A stretch of DNA of 64,000 nt from PVC group bacterium (GTDB lineage Bacteria; Verrucomicrobiota; Kiritimatiellia; CAIKKV01; CAITUY01). Under the pieces are notes generated by a model. It was not told where the DNA came from. It was given only the letters and a program-made list of their open reading frames with translations, and did no database searches. The stretch's first letter is position 1; each line of letters opens with the position of its first letter. Location: positions 1-64,000 of the forward strand of contig CAMBRF010000014.1 in NCBI GenBank assembly GCA_945870225.1, in the 5' to 3' direction. Shown one piece after another: positions 35,283 through 43,736 of the stretch. Both the position numbers and the translations under genes were made by a program.

Positions 35283-36053
35283 ATGATGCAATCAAGCGTG
35301 TGGGATACGTTGTTATTCGTGAAACAGGATGTGTGGCATGGATTCAACCGTGGCTTTCTCTCGGTCGAGGGCTATTCCGCATGGGTGGTCGCGCCCCGTC
35401 AGGCGCGGCCGGGGAACCCTTGGTCCTGGTGCCTGGAGTTTCCGGATGCTTTCACGGAACGGTGTGCGGCCCTGCGCCTTTTGGAAGAGGGGTTCCATCA
35501 TGTCTATTTCGATAAACACAACAACTTCGGGTCTCCCGAGACTTTGAAGGAGTACAATAGTTTTCATCGAATGCTAACGGGCAGTGGATTGGCCGGGAAG
35601 GCCGTGCTGATTGCCGTCAGCCGCGGGGGACTCTCCGCCTATCGCTGGGCGTCCGAGAATCCGGAGAAGGTCGCGGTGATTTACGGCGACGCGCCGGTAT
35701 GCGATTTCAAGAGCTGGCCGGCGGGAAAAATGAGCAGCAAGGGCAATGCCGGTGATTGGGACCTTTGTCTCCGGGCTTATCGATTCAAGGATGAAGCCGA
35801 AGCGCTGGCGTATCCCGGCAATCCGGTGGACACGCTTGAGCCGCTGGCGCGGGCAGGGATTCCGCTCATTCACGTGGTGGGTGACGAAGATGTGGCTGTA
35901 CCGGTGGCCGAGAATAGCGATATCGTGGAGCGTCGCTACAGGAAGTTGGGGGGCAATATCGTGGTGATTCACAAGCCCGGTGTGGGGCATCATCCGCATG
36001 GTTTGGAAGATCAGACGCCGGTGATTGAATTTATTCTCCGGCATGTTTCATAG
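35283..36053 (+). CDS. Alpha/beta hydrolase-fold protein
   Basis: A 256-residue cytoplasmic hydrolase-fold protein. The probable catalytic triad is serine in IAVSRGGLSAYRW, aspartate in HVVGDEDVAVP and histidine in GVGHHPHGL. The nucleophile elbow is S-R-G-G rather than G-x-S-x-G. It lies between two GH172 genes, so it may be an esterase removing acyl groups from sugar substrates, by inference. ATG codons stand at 35283 and 35286; the second has better spacing from the AGG upstream. Similar proteins occur next to glycosidases in other sugar loci as far as I recall. Confidence 0.75.
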   Translation: MMQSSVWDTLLFVKQDVWHGFNRGFLSVEGYSAWVVAPRQARPGNPWSWCLEFPDAFTERCAALRLLEEGFHHVYFDKHNNFGSPETLKEYNSFHRMLTGSGLAGKAVLIAVSRGGLSAYRWASENPEKVAVIYGDAPVCDFKSWPAGKMSSKGNAGDWDLCLRAYRFKDEAEALAYPGNPVDTLEPLARAGIPLIHVVGDEDVAVPVAENSDIVERRYRKLGGNIVVIHKPGVGHHPHGLEDQTPVIEFILRHVS

Positions 36054-36084
36054 ACGTGTCACGCGAAAGCAGAAGGACAGAATT

Positions 36085-37596
36085 ATGCAAGGTATTCAGC
36101 CGCTATTCATGACCGAAAAAAATGTGCGATCGGGCCGCGTCAGTAAATTCTACTATGGTGACCGCAACTATAAACCCAATGAGTGGAATGTGATTGCCGA
36201 TCTGGAGGGGCCGGGGTCGATCAATCATATCTGGGTTACGTTTGCCAGTGATGCCCTGCTAGGGCGTCGTGTCCTCCTGCGTTGTTTCTGGGACGACGAA
36301 ACGGAACCAAGCGTGGAAGCGCCGATCAGTGACTTTTTTGGCGTTCCGTTTGGCCTGTTCGGAACGCAATTCGGCAAGATGAGCACGCCCTGGCTTGTGA
36401 TGGCGCCGGAGAATGGTTTCAACTGCTATTTCACCATGCCGTTTGCGCGCCGTGCGAGGATCGAGATTATGCCCGCCGAGGAGGTCAGCCTTATTGGGTT
36501 CTATATTCAGATCGACTATTGTCAGTTCGAGAAGGAACTGCCCCGTGAATGGGCCGACTTCCGTTTTCATGCGCAGTACCGGTTTGAGAACCCGTGCGAA
36601 AAGTACGGGCGGAATTATCTCTTTCTGGATGCAACCGGGAGGGGCATGTTGGCGGGTGTAACCTTCGGGATTGAGATGCACTATCCACAACCTGATCCGT
36701 GGTACCATGGCGGCGGTGACACGATGCTCATTGACGGCGAGTCCCGTCCGGCGGTGTTGCACGGCATCGGGGCGGAGGATTTTATCAGTCACTCACATGG
36801 TGTGCGGGAGTTTCACTCCAACTACGTCGGGACACCGTATGAAGAAAAAGAGGCGGACGGACGGTTGAAGCGTTTGGGGCTGTATCGTTTCTTCATCCAG
36901 GATCCGGTCTTCTTTTCCCGCTCGATTCGCGCTACGCTGGGGGCACTGGGCAATGCCTATTCCAGCGTGGTCTACTGGTATCAGACTGAGCCCCATCGGC
37001 CGTTCTTCCGGGTCCCCTCAGTCGAAGCGCGCATGCCCGGTGCGGAGGCCCGGTATGGACGGTATGACTTGGAAAGTCAGCCGGCTGAGGAATGGCAGAT
37101 TCTGGCGCCGTTCCCGTGTAATCAGAATGAGCCTTTCGAGACGGTGCGACCGTTTGAACAGCTTGAGACGGGTGCCGAGAGCTATCGCTTTCATCCCTCG
37201 GGTTATGCGGGGATCTGCCGGGCTTCGCTGCCGGGTGGAGATAACATTGATGTGAAGTGGAAACCCCAGTTCGCATACCATCATTTTATTGACTTTAATG
37301 TTGTGGCACGACCAGCGATAGGATGTATCTGCCTGGAGACCGAAGTGGTCGGGTACGCCCTGCGCTATGTGGATTCAGCGTCGGATCGAGAGGCGGTTTT
37401 CAGCTTCGCATTCGACGATGAGGCTGTGGTATGGGTAAACGAAGCGCGGTGCTTTAGCGGCAGCCATCCTCATGGGTTGCGTTCGGTTAACTTCACCGCC
37501 CGGTTGCGCAAGGGTCGGAATCGGATACTCGTGAAATTATCCAACCATGACAATGACAACTGGCGCTTCTGGGGCTTCTGTCTGCGCATGGCGTAG
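36085..37596 (+). CDS. DUF2961/GH172-family protein 2
   Basis: A 503-residue protein; the track start at 36025 lies inside the preceding gene and is rejected for the ATG at 36085, which follows AGAAGGACAG. DUF2961 hallmarks are EGPGSINHIWVTFAS, APISDFFGVPFGLFG, FNCYFTMPFARRARIEI and GIGAEDFISHSHGV. The Glu in GAEDF and the Asp/Glu around PISDFFG are candidates for catalysis. The last 140 residues extend past the core and look like an additional beta-sandwich (YRFHPSGYAG to RILVKLSNHDNDNWRFWGF). No signal peptide is seen. Confidence 0.83.
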   Translation: MQGIQPLFMTEKNVRSGRVSKFYYGDRNYKPNEWNVIADLEGPGSINHIWVTFASDALLGRRVLLRCFWDDETEPSVEAPISDFFGVPFGLFGTQFGKMSTPWLVMAPENGFNCYFTMPFARRARIEIMPAEEVSLIGFYIQIDYCQFEKELPREWADFRFHAQYRFENPCEKYGRNYLFLDATGRGMLAGVTFGIEMHYPQPDPWYHGGGDTMLIDGESRPAVLHGIGAEDFISHSHGVREFHSNYVGTPYEEKEADGRLKRLGLYRFFIQDPVFFSRSIRATLGALGNAYSSVVYWYQTEPHRPFFRVPSVEARMPGAEARYGRYDLESQPAEEWQILAPFPCNQNEPFETVRPFEQLETGAESYRFHPSGYAGICRASLPGGDNIDVKWKPQFAYHHFIDFNVVARPAIGCICLETEVVGYALRYVDSASDREAVFSFAFDDEAVVWVNEARCFSGSHPHGLRSVNFTARLRKGRNRILVKLSNHDNDNWRFWGFCLRMA

Positions 37597-37649
37597 CGGG
37601 CGCGACGGCTGAACCGAGCTGTGCCGGCTCGAATAAAAAGGGAAGTTTT

Positions 37650-38708
37650 ATGATGAACTCAAAAGAGCGAATGATGGCCGCAATCAACCGGCAGCCGATT
37701 GATCGTATTCCGACGGATATCTGGGCGACCCCGGGTGTTTGGACAAAGATGGGCAAATATTTTGGCGAGAAGGCCGATATTGCTGCGATACTGCACCTTG
37801 ATGGGTTTGCCAGTGTTGCGCCGGAATACATTGGCCCGCCCCTGCCTCAGATGCCTCCGGATGAGGCCGTCAATTTCTGGGGCATTCGCACGAAACGTGT
37901 TCCGCATGAAGGGGGTTACTATGATGAGCAGTCCCTTAATCCCCTGGCGAGTGCCCAGACTCTGGACGATCTGAAAGCTTATCCCTGGCCGGATGCCGGG
38001 TGGTTTGACTACTCGGGAATGCGGGCCAAGGCCGAGGAGGGTGGCAAGACCCGGGCCGTGCAGTGCGGTTATATGGCGCCCTTCTACTATCACAACCTGA
38101 TGCGGGGCCTTGAGCAATCATTGATTGATCCGCTTCTTGATCCCGAATTCACCCACTATCTGATCGGGCGCATTTCTGACTTCTTCTATGATTATCACCG
38201 GCGGATCTTTGAAGCGTGCAAAGGGTTCATCGATGTTGCCCAGGTGACCGATGATCTTGGCAGCCAGACCGGCCCCCTCATCAGTTTGGATTTGTATAAG
38301 GAGTTTTATGCTCCGCACCATAAGCGTTTCATCGATCTCTGCCACGAGTTCGGGATCAAGGTGTTCCATCATGACGATGGTAGTTGCCGTCAATTCCTGC
38401 CGCTATTGGTCGAGATGGGGATCGATATCCTGAATCCGATTCAATGGACCTGCCCGGGTATGGACATGGTCGAACTGAAAGCGGAGTTCGGAAGCCGGAT
38501 CTGTTTCCATGGTGCGGTTGACAATCAACGCATCCTGCCGTTCGGAACGCCTGAGGAGGTTCGCGCCGAGGTCCGTCATTGCATCGACTCGCTGGCCAGC
38601 AATGGCACGGGGTACATCCTTGCCCCCTGCCACAATTTGCAAGTGAACACCCCCGTGGAGAACATCATCGCCATGTACGATGAAGCCTGGAAATACGGGA
38701 AGATGTGA
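37650..38708 (+). CDS. URO-D-family (corrinoid methyltransferase-like) protein 2
   Basis: A 352-residue URO-D-fold protein (MMNSKERMMAAINRQPIDRIPTD). Candidate zinc ligands are HHDDGSC and the C-terminal LAPCHNLQVNTP, a pattern found in MtaA/MtbA/CmuA-like methyltransferases and in decarboxylase relatives. GGGAAG precedes a double ATG. Its TGA overlaps the ATG of the next gene, a GH36 galactosidase, so the two are translationally coupled. This suggests work on the same substrate, for instance removal of a methyl group from a methylated sugar; no corrinoid protein gene is nearby. Confidence 0.83.
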   Translation: MMNSKERMMAAINRQPIDRIPTDIWATPGVWTKMGKYFGEKADIAAILHLDGFASVAPEYIGPPLPQMPPDEAVNFWGIRTKRVPHEGGYYDEQSLNPLASAQTLDDLKAYPWPDAGWFDYSGMRAKAEEGGKTRAVQCGYMAPFYYHNLMRGLEQSLIDPLLDPEFTHYLIGRISDFFYDYHRRIFEACKGFIDVAQVTDDLGSQTGPLISLDLYKEFYAPHHKRFIDLCHEFGIKVFHHDDGSCRQFLPLLVEMGIDILNPIQWTCPGMDMVELKAEFGSRICFHGAVDNQRILPFGTPEEVRAEVRHCIDSLASNGTGYILAPCHNLQVNTPVENIIAMYDEAWKYGKM

Positions 38709-40765
38709 TCATGAATCTCCCCGTGCTTGATTCCGGGAAATTTTCGTTCCGCATTAGCACGGCTGTCGGTTTGAATGCTGATTTCTACGGCGTCAAGGCC
38801 GACGACATCTCTTGGGTGGTCGCGGGTCATTCGCCGGTGTTCATTGCCAGTTGCAACGGCCAGTTGCTCACGAGCTCCGATCCGGAATTTCATATCCGGC
38901 ATGTCGGGACGACCCAGCCGGGCGAGGGGATTACCCGGACTACAATCATCACGGAGCGTGAGAATCCGAAGATGCTTGTGGAAACCTGTTTCCAGCTTTA
39001 CCGGGGAACGGGCGTGCTTGAACAGTGGTCCACCATCCGGAACACCGGCAGCTCGGCGTTGGAGATCGGGCGTTTTGATACGTTCTGCAAGAGGATTCCG
39101 GCAGGGAAATATACGCTCCATTATTTCTCCAGCGGGTGGGCGCGTGAATTCACGGCGAGCATTGAGCCTCTGCAAGGCACGAAAATTTTGGAAGGTGTTA
39201 GAGGTCGATCCTCGGGAAACGCCCACCCGTGGATGATGCTTCAGCGTGATACGTGGGGGACATTGACCAGCAGTATTGCCTGGTCCGGGAATTGGATATA
39301 CCGGTTTGAACCGCAGTCTGACGGAACCTATCTGCTCTCCGGTGGAATTAATCCCTGGCTCTTCAGCAAGCATCTGGCGCCAGGGCAGCATTTTGAAGGC
39401 CTGCACGTCGTCAGTGTCCTGAGTGGGTCGGATGATCCGCATGGGGCGGCTGCCGACCTGGCTGAATGGGGCCGCCGATACTGGTATCCCCAAAACGAAT
39501 TATCACGGTCACTGCCGGTTGAGTGGAATCATTGGTGGCCCTATGACGACAGGACAATCAACACCGATACGTTCAAGGCCAATGTCGATGTGGCGGCTGA
39601 AGTGGGCGTGGATGTGTGTACGCTCGATGCCGGTTGGTTTGGGCCTGATGACGAAAAAACGCATTGGTATGACTATCGGGGCGATTGGGACGTGGTCAAT
39701 AGGAAGCGCTTTCCTGGTGGAATAAGGGAACTCTCTGATTATGTTCACGGGAAAGGAATGAAATTCGGACTATGGTGTGAAATCGAGGCGGTCGGAAAAC
39801 ATGCGGCCCTTGGCCGGCAGCATCCTGAATATGTCGCCCTGCGGGATGGGAATAGCCTCGGTTCCCTTTGTCTGGGAAACCCGGCGGCCGAGGAGTGGGC
39901 TTTCAATACCCTTGAGTCGTTGATCCAGGACTATAAATGCGATTGGATAAAACTCGACTATAACATCGATGTCGGGGCCGGATGCAATAGGACGGACCAT
40001 GGACACGGGGAAGGCGACGGCCTGTATGAGCACTATCAGGGCTATTACCGCTTGTTGGCTCGAGTCAGGGCGGCGTATCCGCAGGTTATCCTGGAGAACT
40101 GCTCCAGCGGAGGCCTTCGGATTGATCTTGGATTGGCAAAACACACGCATGTAGCCCATTTAAGTGATCCGGATATGTCTGACCATAGTCTGCAATGCTT
40201 TTGGGGCGCCACCGCGATGTTGGCACCCCGTGCCTGTCTGCACTGGGCCTGGTCGCATACCCATTCGGGATTCGAGCCGTTGGACCTGACGAAGGGTGAT
40301 GTCGACCCCGGGCGGCTGGATTATTACTTCCGCATTGGAATGCTACACGCCTTTGGGATCTCGCATCCTCTGCCGGAACTGCCCGAATCTGTCCGGGAGC
40401 GATTGGCTGCCTGCATCCGTTTTTATAAGGAGACAGTGAAGCCCTATGTGTGGAGTGGCCGATTCTATCGACTTTGCGAACAACCGAAGCGGGCCGGTGG
40501 CGGCTGTCGTTGGAGCGTCTTTCAGTTCGTCATGCCGGACCGTAATCAGTCGCTTGTGTTTGTATTCCGCCTGCCCGGAGCTGGGCCGGAACATACGGTG
40601 CGTTGTGTGGATTTGATCCCGGACGGATTATACAGCGTCGCGTGGGATCAGGCGGATAATGTTGTGGAGCAAAGAACAGGTCGTCAGTTGATGGACGATG
40701 GCATAAGGATTCGAGACCTCACCGAGGAAGGTTCCCTGATCCTGCATGTGGTCCAGGACAACTAA
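38705..40765 (+). CDS. Alpha-galactosidase-like enzyme, GH36
   Basis: A 686-residue GH36 enzyme without an NPCBM domain. The N-terminal supersandwich is followed by the barrel: VEWNHWWPYDDRTINTDTFK, VCTLDAGWFGPDDEKTHWYD, the nucleophile in CDWIKLDYNIDVGAG and the ILENCSSGGLRIDLG plus AHLSDPDMSDH block with the acid/base Asp. It is more like classical RafA/AgaA-type galactosidases than the two tandem GH36 copies. No signal peptide is found. The ATG overlaps the stop of the URO-D gene. It is the last gene of the carbohydrate island and is convergent with the PPDK-like gene. Confidence 0.88.
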   Translation: MIMNLPVLDSGKFSFRISTAVGLNADFYGVKADDISWVVAGHSPVFIASCNGQLLTSSDPEFHIRHVGTTQPGEGITRTTIITERENPKMLVETCFQLYRGTGVLEQWSTIRNTGSSALEIGRFDTFCKRIPAGKYTLHYFSSGWAREFTASIEPLQGTKILEGVRGRSSGNAHPWMMLQRDTWGTLTSSIAWSGNWIYRFEPQSDGTYLLSGGINPWLFSKHLAPGQHFEGLHVVSVLSGSDDPHGAAADLAEWGRRYWYPQNELSRSLPVEWNHWWPYDDRTINTDTFKANVDVAAEVGVDVCTLDAGWFGPDDEKTHWYDYRGDWDVVNRKRFPGGIRELSDYVHGKGMKFGLWCEIEAVGKHAALGRQHPEYVALRDGNSLGSLCLGNPAAEEWAFNTLESLIQDYKCDWIKLDYNIDVGAGCNRTDHGHGEGDGLYEHYQGYYRLLARVRAAYPQVILENCSSGGLRIDLGLAKHTHVAHLSDPDMSDHSLQCFWGATAMLAPRACLHWAWSHTHSGFEPLDLTKGDVDPGRLDYYFRIGMLHAFGISHPLPELPESVRERLAACIRFYKETVKPYVWSGRFYRLCEQPKRAGGGCRWSVFQFVMPDRNQSLVFVFRLPGAGPEHTVRCVDLIPDGLYSVAWDQADNVVEQRTGRQLMDDGIRIRDLTEEGSLILHVVQDN

Positions 40766-40812
40766 AACGATGCTGTTTTTTCGATGATGGATGATGAGCG
40801 TTGGCCGGGTGG

Positions 40813-43428
40813 TCAGCGGGTCAGGTAGCACATGGCCTTCTGTTTGAAGCTGTCGGCATGCAGGTGGATCCGCAGCGTCTCTCCCAGATTACCGCCGTCG
40901 ATCACTCGTAATACATGGGCCAGATGGGCGGATTCCGGCAGCAAGGCAGCAAGTGAGTTGGGGAGTGTTGCCAGAAGATCCGGATTGAGGCTGTGACTTT
41001 TCTTATCGGGCGACACCGCCAGGTAGAGCATGTTCATTTCCACCAGATCATTGAAGAAATGCGTTCCGAGCGAGACGTCGGGAATGAGCCCTTCGTGCAT
41101 GGCCGCAATTTCGCAGATCACCGAGGCAGCATTGATCTCGGCGAACGAGACCGGGATGCCGAGGGCCGGGGTGGAGGTTGCCCAGCGGCCCGGTCCGGCC
41201 AGCATCAGGCACTGATGGGGTCCGGCGGCCGTCAGGCGGTTGAGTTTACCAATGGTTCGGGCCACCGAATAGCGTTCGGAAACCGTCATCCTGCCGTAGA
41301 CCGAGGGAACGATATAGATCAACCGGTCGATATCGGTAGAGGTGCTCTGACCGATGATCGGGCCGGCTGTTTCAAGCAGCATATCCTGCTTCTTGACCGT
41401 GGCGGGGCCCCGGACCCGGGCGACATCGCCGGCAATGCGGACCTGAAAGGGGCGGCATTGCACGATGTTGATGCGGAACGCCCCGTCGGCCGTGAAGTTG
41501 GCCGTGAACTCGATGTCCACGGGATAGGCATAGGCATCCTGGATAACCTTCAGGATCGCCCGCATATCCTGGACAAAATGCGTTTCCTTGACGAGTCGGT
41601 CAAACGTGAGATACCAGTTTGATCCTCCCCCGGGTGTGTCTTCCCGAACAGCAAAAAGGTCAAGCGGCAGGGCTTCGGCGTGCCCGCCCATCACCGTGTT
41701 GAGGGGCTTTGCGGCCATTCGGTTGTGCGGAAGATCCAGAACGTCGGCGTGGTGCTGCGAGAACTTGCGGATATCCTCGGTTGAGGATTCCGGTCGTTTT
41801 TCCGGCGCGTTCAGGGCGATGAGGCGGGTGTAATCGTCGCTGGTGCGGTCCACGGCACGTGTCCCGAGCCCGAAGACCAGACGGAGCATCCCGGCACGGG
41901 GATCAATGTCCTCATTCCAGACATAGGGGTTGAAGGAAAATCCGGCGCCGGCAACCTGGGGAAAGAAGTTTTCGCCGTAGAGTGCGCCTGAGACGCGCTG
42001 GATCAGGAGCGACATTTGTTCATCCTGGTCCAGCAACCCGCGTTGGGACCGGTAGGAAAGGGCTTCCAGGCTCAGGGTGCTGGCATAGACCGTGCGCACG
42101 GCTGACATGAAGGATTCGAGCCGTTGTGCGGGAGTGCCCTGATTGGCGCAGAACACCGTGTCGTATTTTCCCGAGAAGGCGTTACCGTAGCTGTCCTCCA
42201 ACAGCGAACTGGAGCGCACGATGATCGGCGACTGGCCGAAGTAATCCAGCATCTCCATGAATTGACGCTGGATATAGTCCGGGAAGGCGCCGGAGAGCAT
42301 TTTTTGCCGGGTTTCATCGATATGGCTGGTGAGGAAGTTCAGATCGTTGGCCTTGCGGCGCAAATCCCAACAGCGGTTCTGGACGAGATAGGTGTAAAAA
42401 ACATCAGAACCCAGAAAGAAGGAGTCATGGGTTTCAAGTCTTTCTGCGAGATGGGGGGCGTTTTTTCGCAGAATGGCGCGGGCCAGCAGCATGCCGAGGG
42501 ATTTGCCGCCGATCAGGCCGGTGCCGATCATGCGCTGGATGACGGCCATCAGGTCGGACAGGTCGAAATATTTCCTGGCGAGCGGCAGGAACTTCTCGTC
42601 GCGGGTGATGGCACTGCGCAGCAGGCGCTGGAAGGACTCCTGGGTGTCCTGAACCGTGCCGGTCCCGTTCCGCACGTTCTCCAGGGTCTTCTGGGCCTGG
42701 GCGATGGTATTCATCCAGATGCCGGGCCGCGATATCGAGAAATCCAGCCAGGGTTGGGGCGTGCCGGCCAGAATATCCGCGATGGTGGTGCTGGAGGTGA
42801 CCGGCGTGAAATCGTCGTTCTCGCCCCAGACATGCAATGTGTACATCGTGGGGGAGTAACGTTTGTCAACTTTGACCGGCTGGACAAAAAGGTCTTCCCG
42901 GTTGCGGTAGACATCGAGCACGACCTGGGCCGTCTGGTGAATGCTGTCGATGGCATGGAAGGAGTGGTGTTTGTTGAACAGGGCGAAATAGGTGATGGTG
43001 TCCAGCTTGAACAGGAACGGGCAGGTGATCATGAAGAAATTACCCAGCATGCGGTCGCTGTACCAGTCGGCCGCCAGTTCCGAAAGTCCGTCAAACACAT
43101 ACAAGGCACCGCGCCCCTTGCTCTCGATGACATCAAGAATATCGCCGACAAACTTTTCGAAGCCGGCCTCTGGTTCCACGTTGTAAATTTCAACGCCGGG
43201 TGTTTCGGGAATAAGCTGGCGGTGGCTGGCGAATCGAAAATACACCAGGGGCGCGCCGGTGGTCAGGCCGTGACTGACAAAACGGTCCACGAACGGGCGG
43301 TAGTCCTCGATATCGTCTACCTGCCAGACGACGTTATCCCCCGCGATCAATCCATCCAACGTATTGTCCAGCGAGGGGATCCCGGTGCTGAAGGGTGGGA
43401 GCTTCTTCGGTTGCGATGCATTTGACAT
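40813..43428 (-). CDS. PEP synthase/PPDK-type ATP-grasp protein with a degenerate KaiC-like N-terminal domain
   Basis: An 871-residue protein. The first 200 or so residues look like a RecA/KaiC-type domain (FSTGIPSLDNTLDGLIAGDN, ALYVFDGLSELAADW) but have no Walker A lysine: the expected GxxGxGKT is VDDIEDYRP. From about residue 310 a PPDK N-terminal ATP-grasp domain follows (GTGLIGGKSLGMLLARAIL, IIVRSSSLLEDSYGNAFSGKYDTVF, VDIEFTA and NIVQCRPFQ). The C-terminus (GPGRWATSTPALGIPVSFAE, DVSLGTHFFNDLVE) is typical of this uncharacterised group, and no phosphohistidine swivelling motif or PEP-binding domain is visible. It may phosphorylate a target with ATP, but the substrate is unknown. It is divergent from glnA. 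Confidence 0.82.
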   Translation of the reverse strand: MSNASQPKKLPPFSTGIPSLDNTLDGLIAGDNVVWQVDDIEDYRPFVDRFVSHGLTTGAPLVYFRFASHRQLIPETPGVEIYNVEPEAGFEKFVGDILDVIESKGRGALYVFDGLSELAADWYSDRMLGNFFMITCPFLFKLDTITYFALFNKHHSFHAIDSIHQTAQVVLDVYRNREDLFVQPVKVDKRYSPTMYTLHVWGENDDFTPVTSSTTIADILAGTPQPWLDFSISRPGIWMNTIAQAQKTLENVRNGTGTVQDTQESFQRLLRSAITRDEKFLPLARKYFDLSDLMAVIQRMIGTGLIGGKSLGMLLARAILRKNAPHLAERLETHDSFFLGSDVFYTYLVQNRCWDLRRKANDLNFLTSHIDETRQKMLSGAFPDYIQRQFMEMLDYFGQSPIIVRSSSLLEDSYGNAFSGKYDTVFCANQGTPAQRLESFMSAVRTVYASTLSLEALSYRSQRGLLDQDEQMSLLIQRVSGALYGENFFPQVAGAGFSFNPYVWNEDIDPRAGMLRLVFGLGTRAVDRTSDDYTRLIALNAPEKRPESSTEDIRKFSQHHADVLDLPHNRMAAKPLNTVMGGHAEALPLDLFAVREDTPGGGSNWYLTFDRLVKETHFVQDMRAILKVIQDAYAYPVDIEFTANFTADGAFRINIVQCRPFQVRIAGDVARVRGPATVKKQDMLLETAGPIIGQSTSTDIDRLIYIVPSVYGRMTVSERYSVARTIGKLNRLTAAGPHQCLMLAGPGRWATSTPALGIPVSFAEINAASVICEIAAMHEGLIPDVSLGTHFFNDLVEMNMLYLAVSPDKKSHSLNPDLLATLPNSLAALLPESAHLAHVLRVIDGGNLGETLRIHLHADSFKQKAMCYLTR

Positions 43429-43736
43429 GGCGGCAAATCCTCGTAAGATGCGTCATAGTTCAACTTTGACACGCGACATGCAAGCGATTTTGGCCGGGGC
43501 GACCATCGTTACAATAATGAAATGTTTTGGTTCAAAACGGTCCTGTCGCGTATATCAGGGTGACTGATCGCTTTTTAATAAAAACATTACGTGTTGATGA
43601 TGAAGGGGTAACGTCAAGTCCGGATGAAGATGGCATGGTTGCTGCTAAAGATCAGGTCCACCGTGCGAATCCGCTGCGGTTGACGAGAAACGTTGTGAAA
43701 AATGGAACCGGCGATAGATCAAGGAGAATGACGACT
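43429..43736 (+). other. Divergent intergenic region between the PPDK-like gene and glnA
   Basis: A 308-bp gap with promoters expected for both directions. The track extends the glnA frame to 43527, but that leader lacks GSIII similarity and an SD sequence. The only clear signal is AAGGAG at 43721-43726 ahead of the glnA ATG at 43737. TTGACA occurs at 43466 and TACAAT at 43510, but not at promoter spacing. No hairpin of note was seen. Confidence 0.5.

Noticed and set aside
42124-43425. 433-aa plus-strand ORF opposite the PPDK-like gene
   Set aside because: Shadow ORF without recognisable domains; the minus-strand frame carries ATP-grasp motifs.
43466-43515. TTGACA and TACAAT as a sigma-70 promoter for glnA
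   Set aside because: The two hexamers are 38 bases apart, far from the 16-18 bp spacing needed.
43527-43736. N-terminal extension of glutamine synthetase in the ORF track
   Set aside because: No family similarity and no ribosome-binding site at the upstream start; AAGGAG stands at normal distance from the ATG at 43737.
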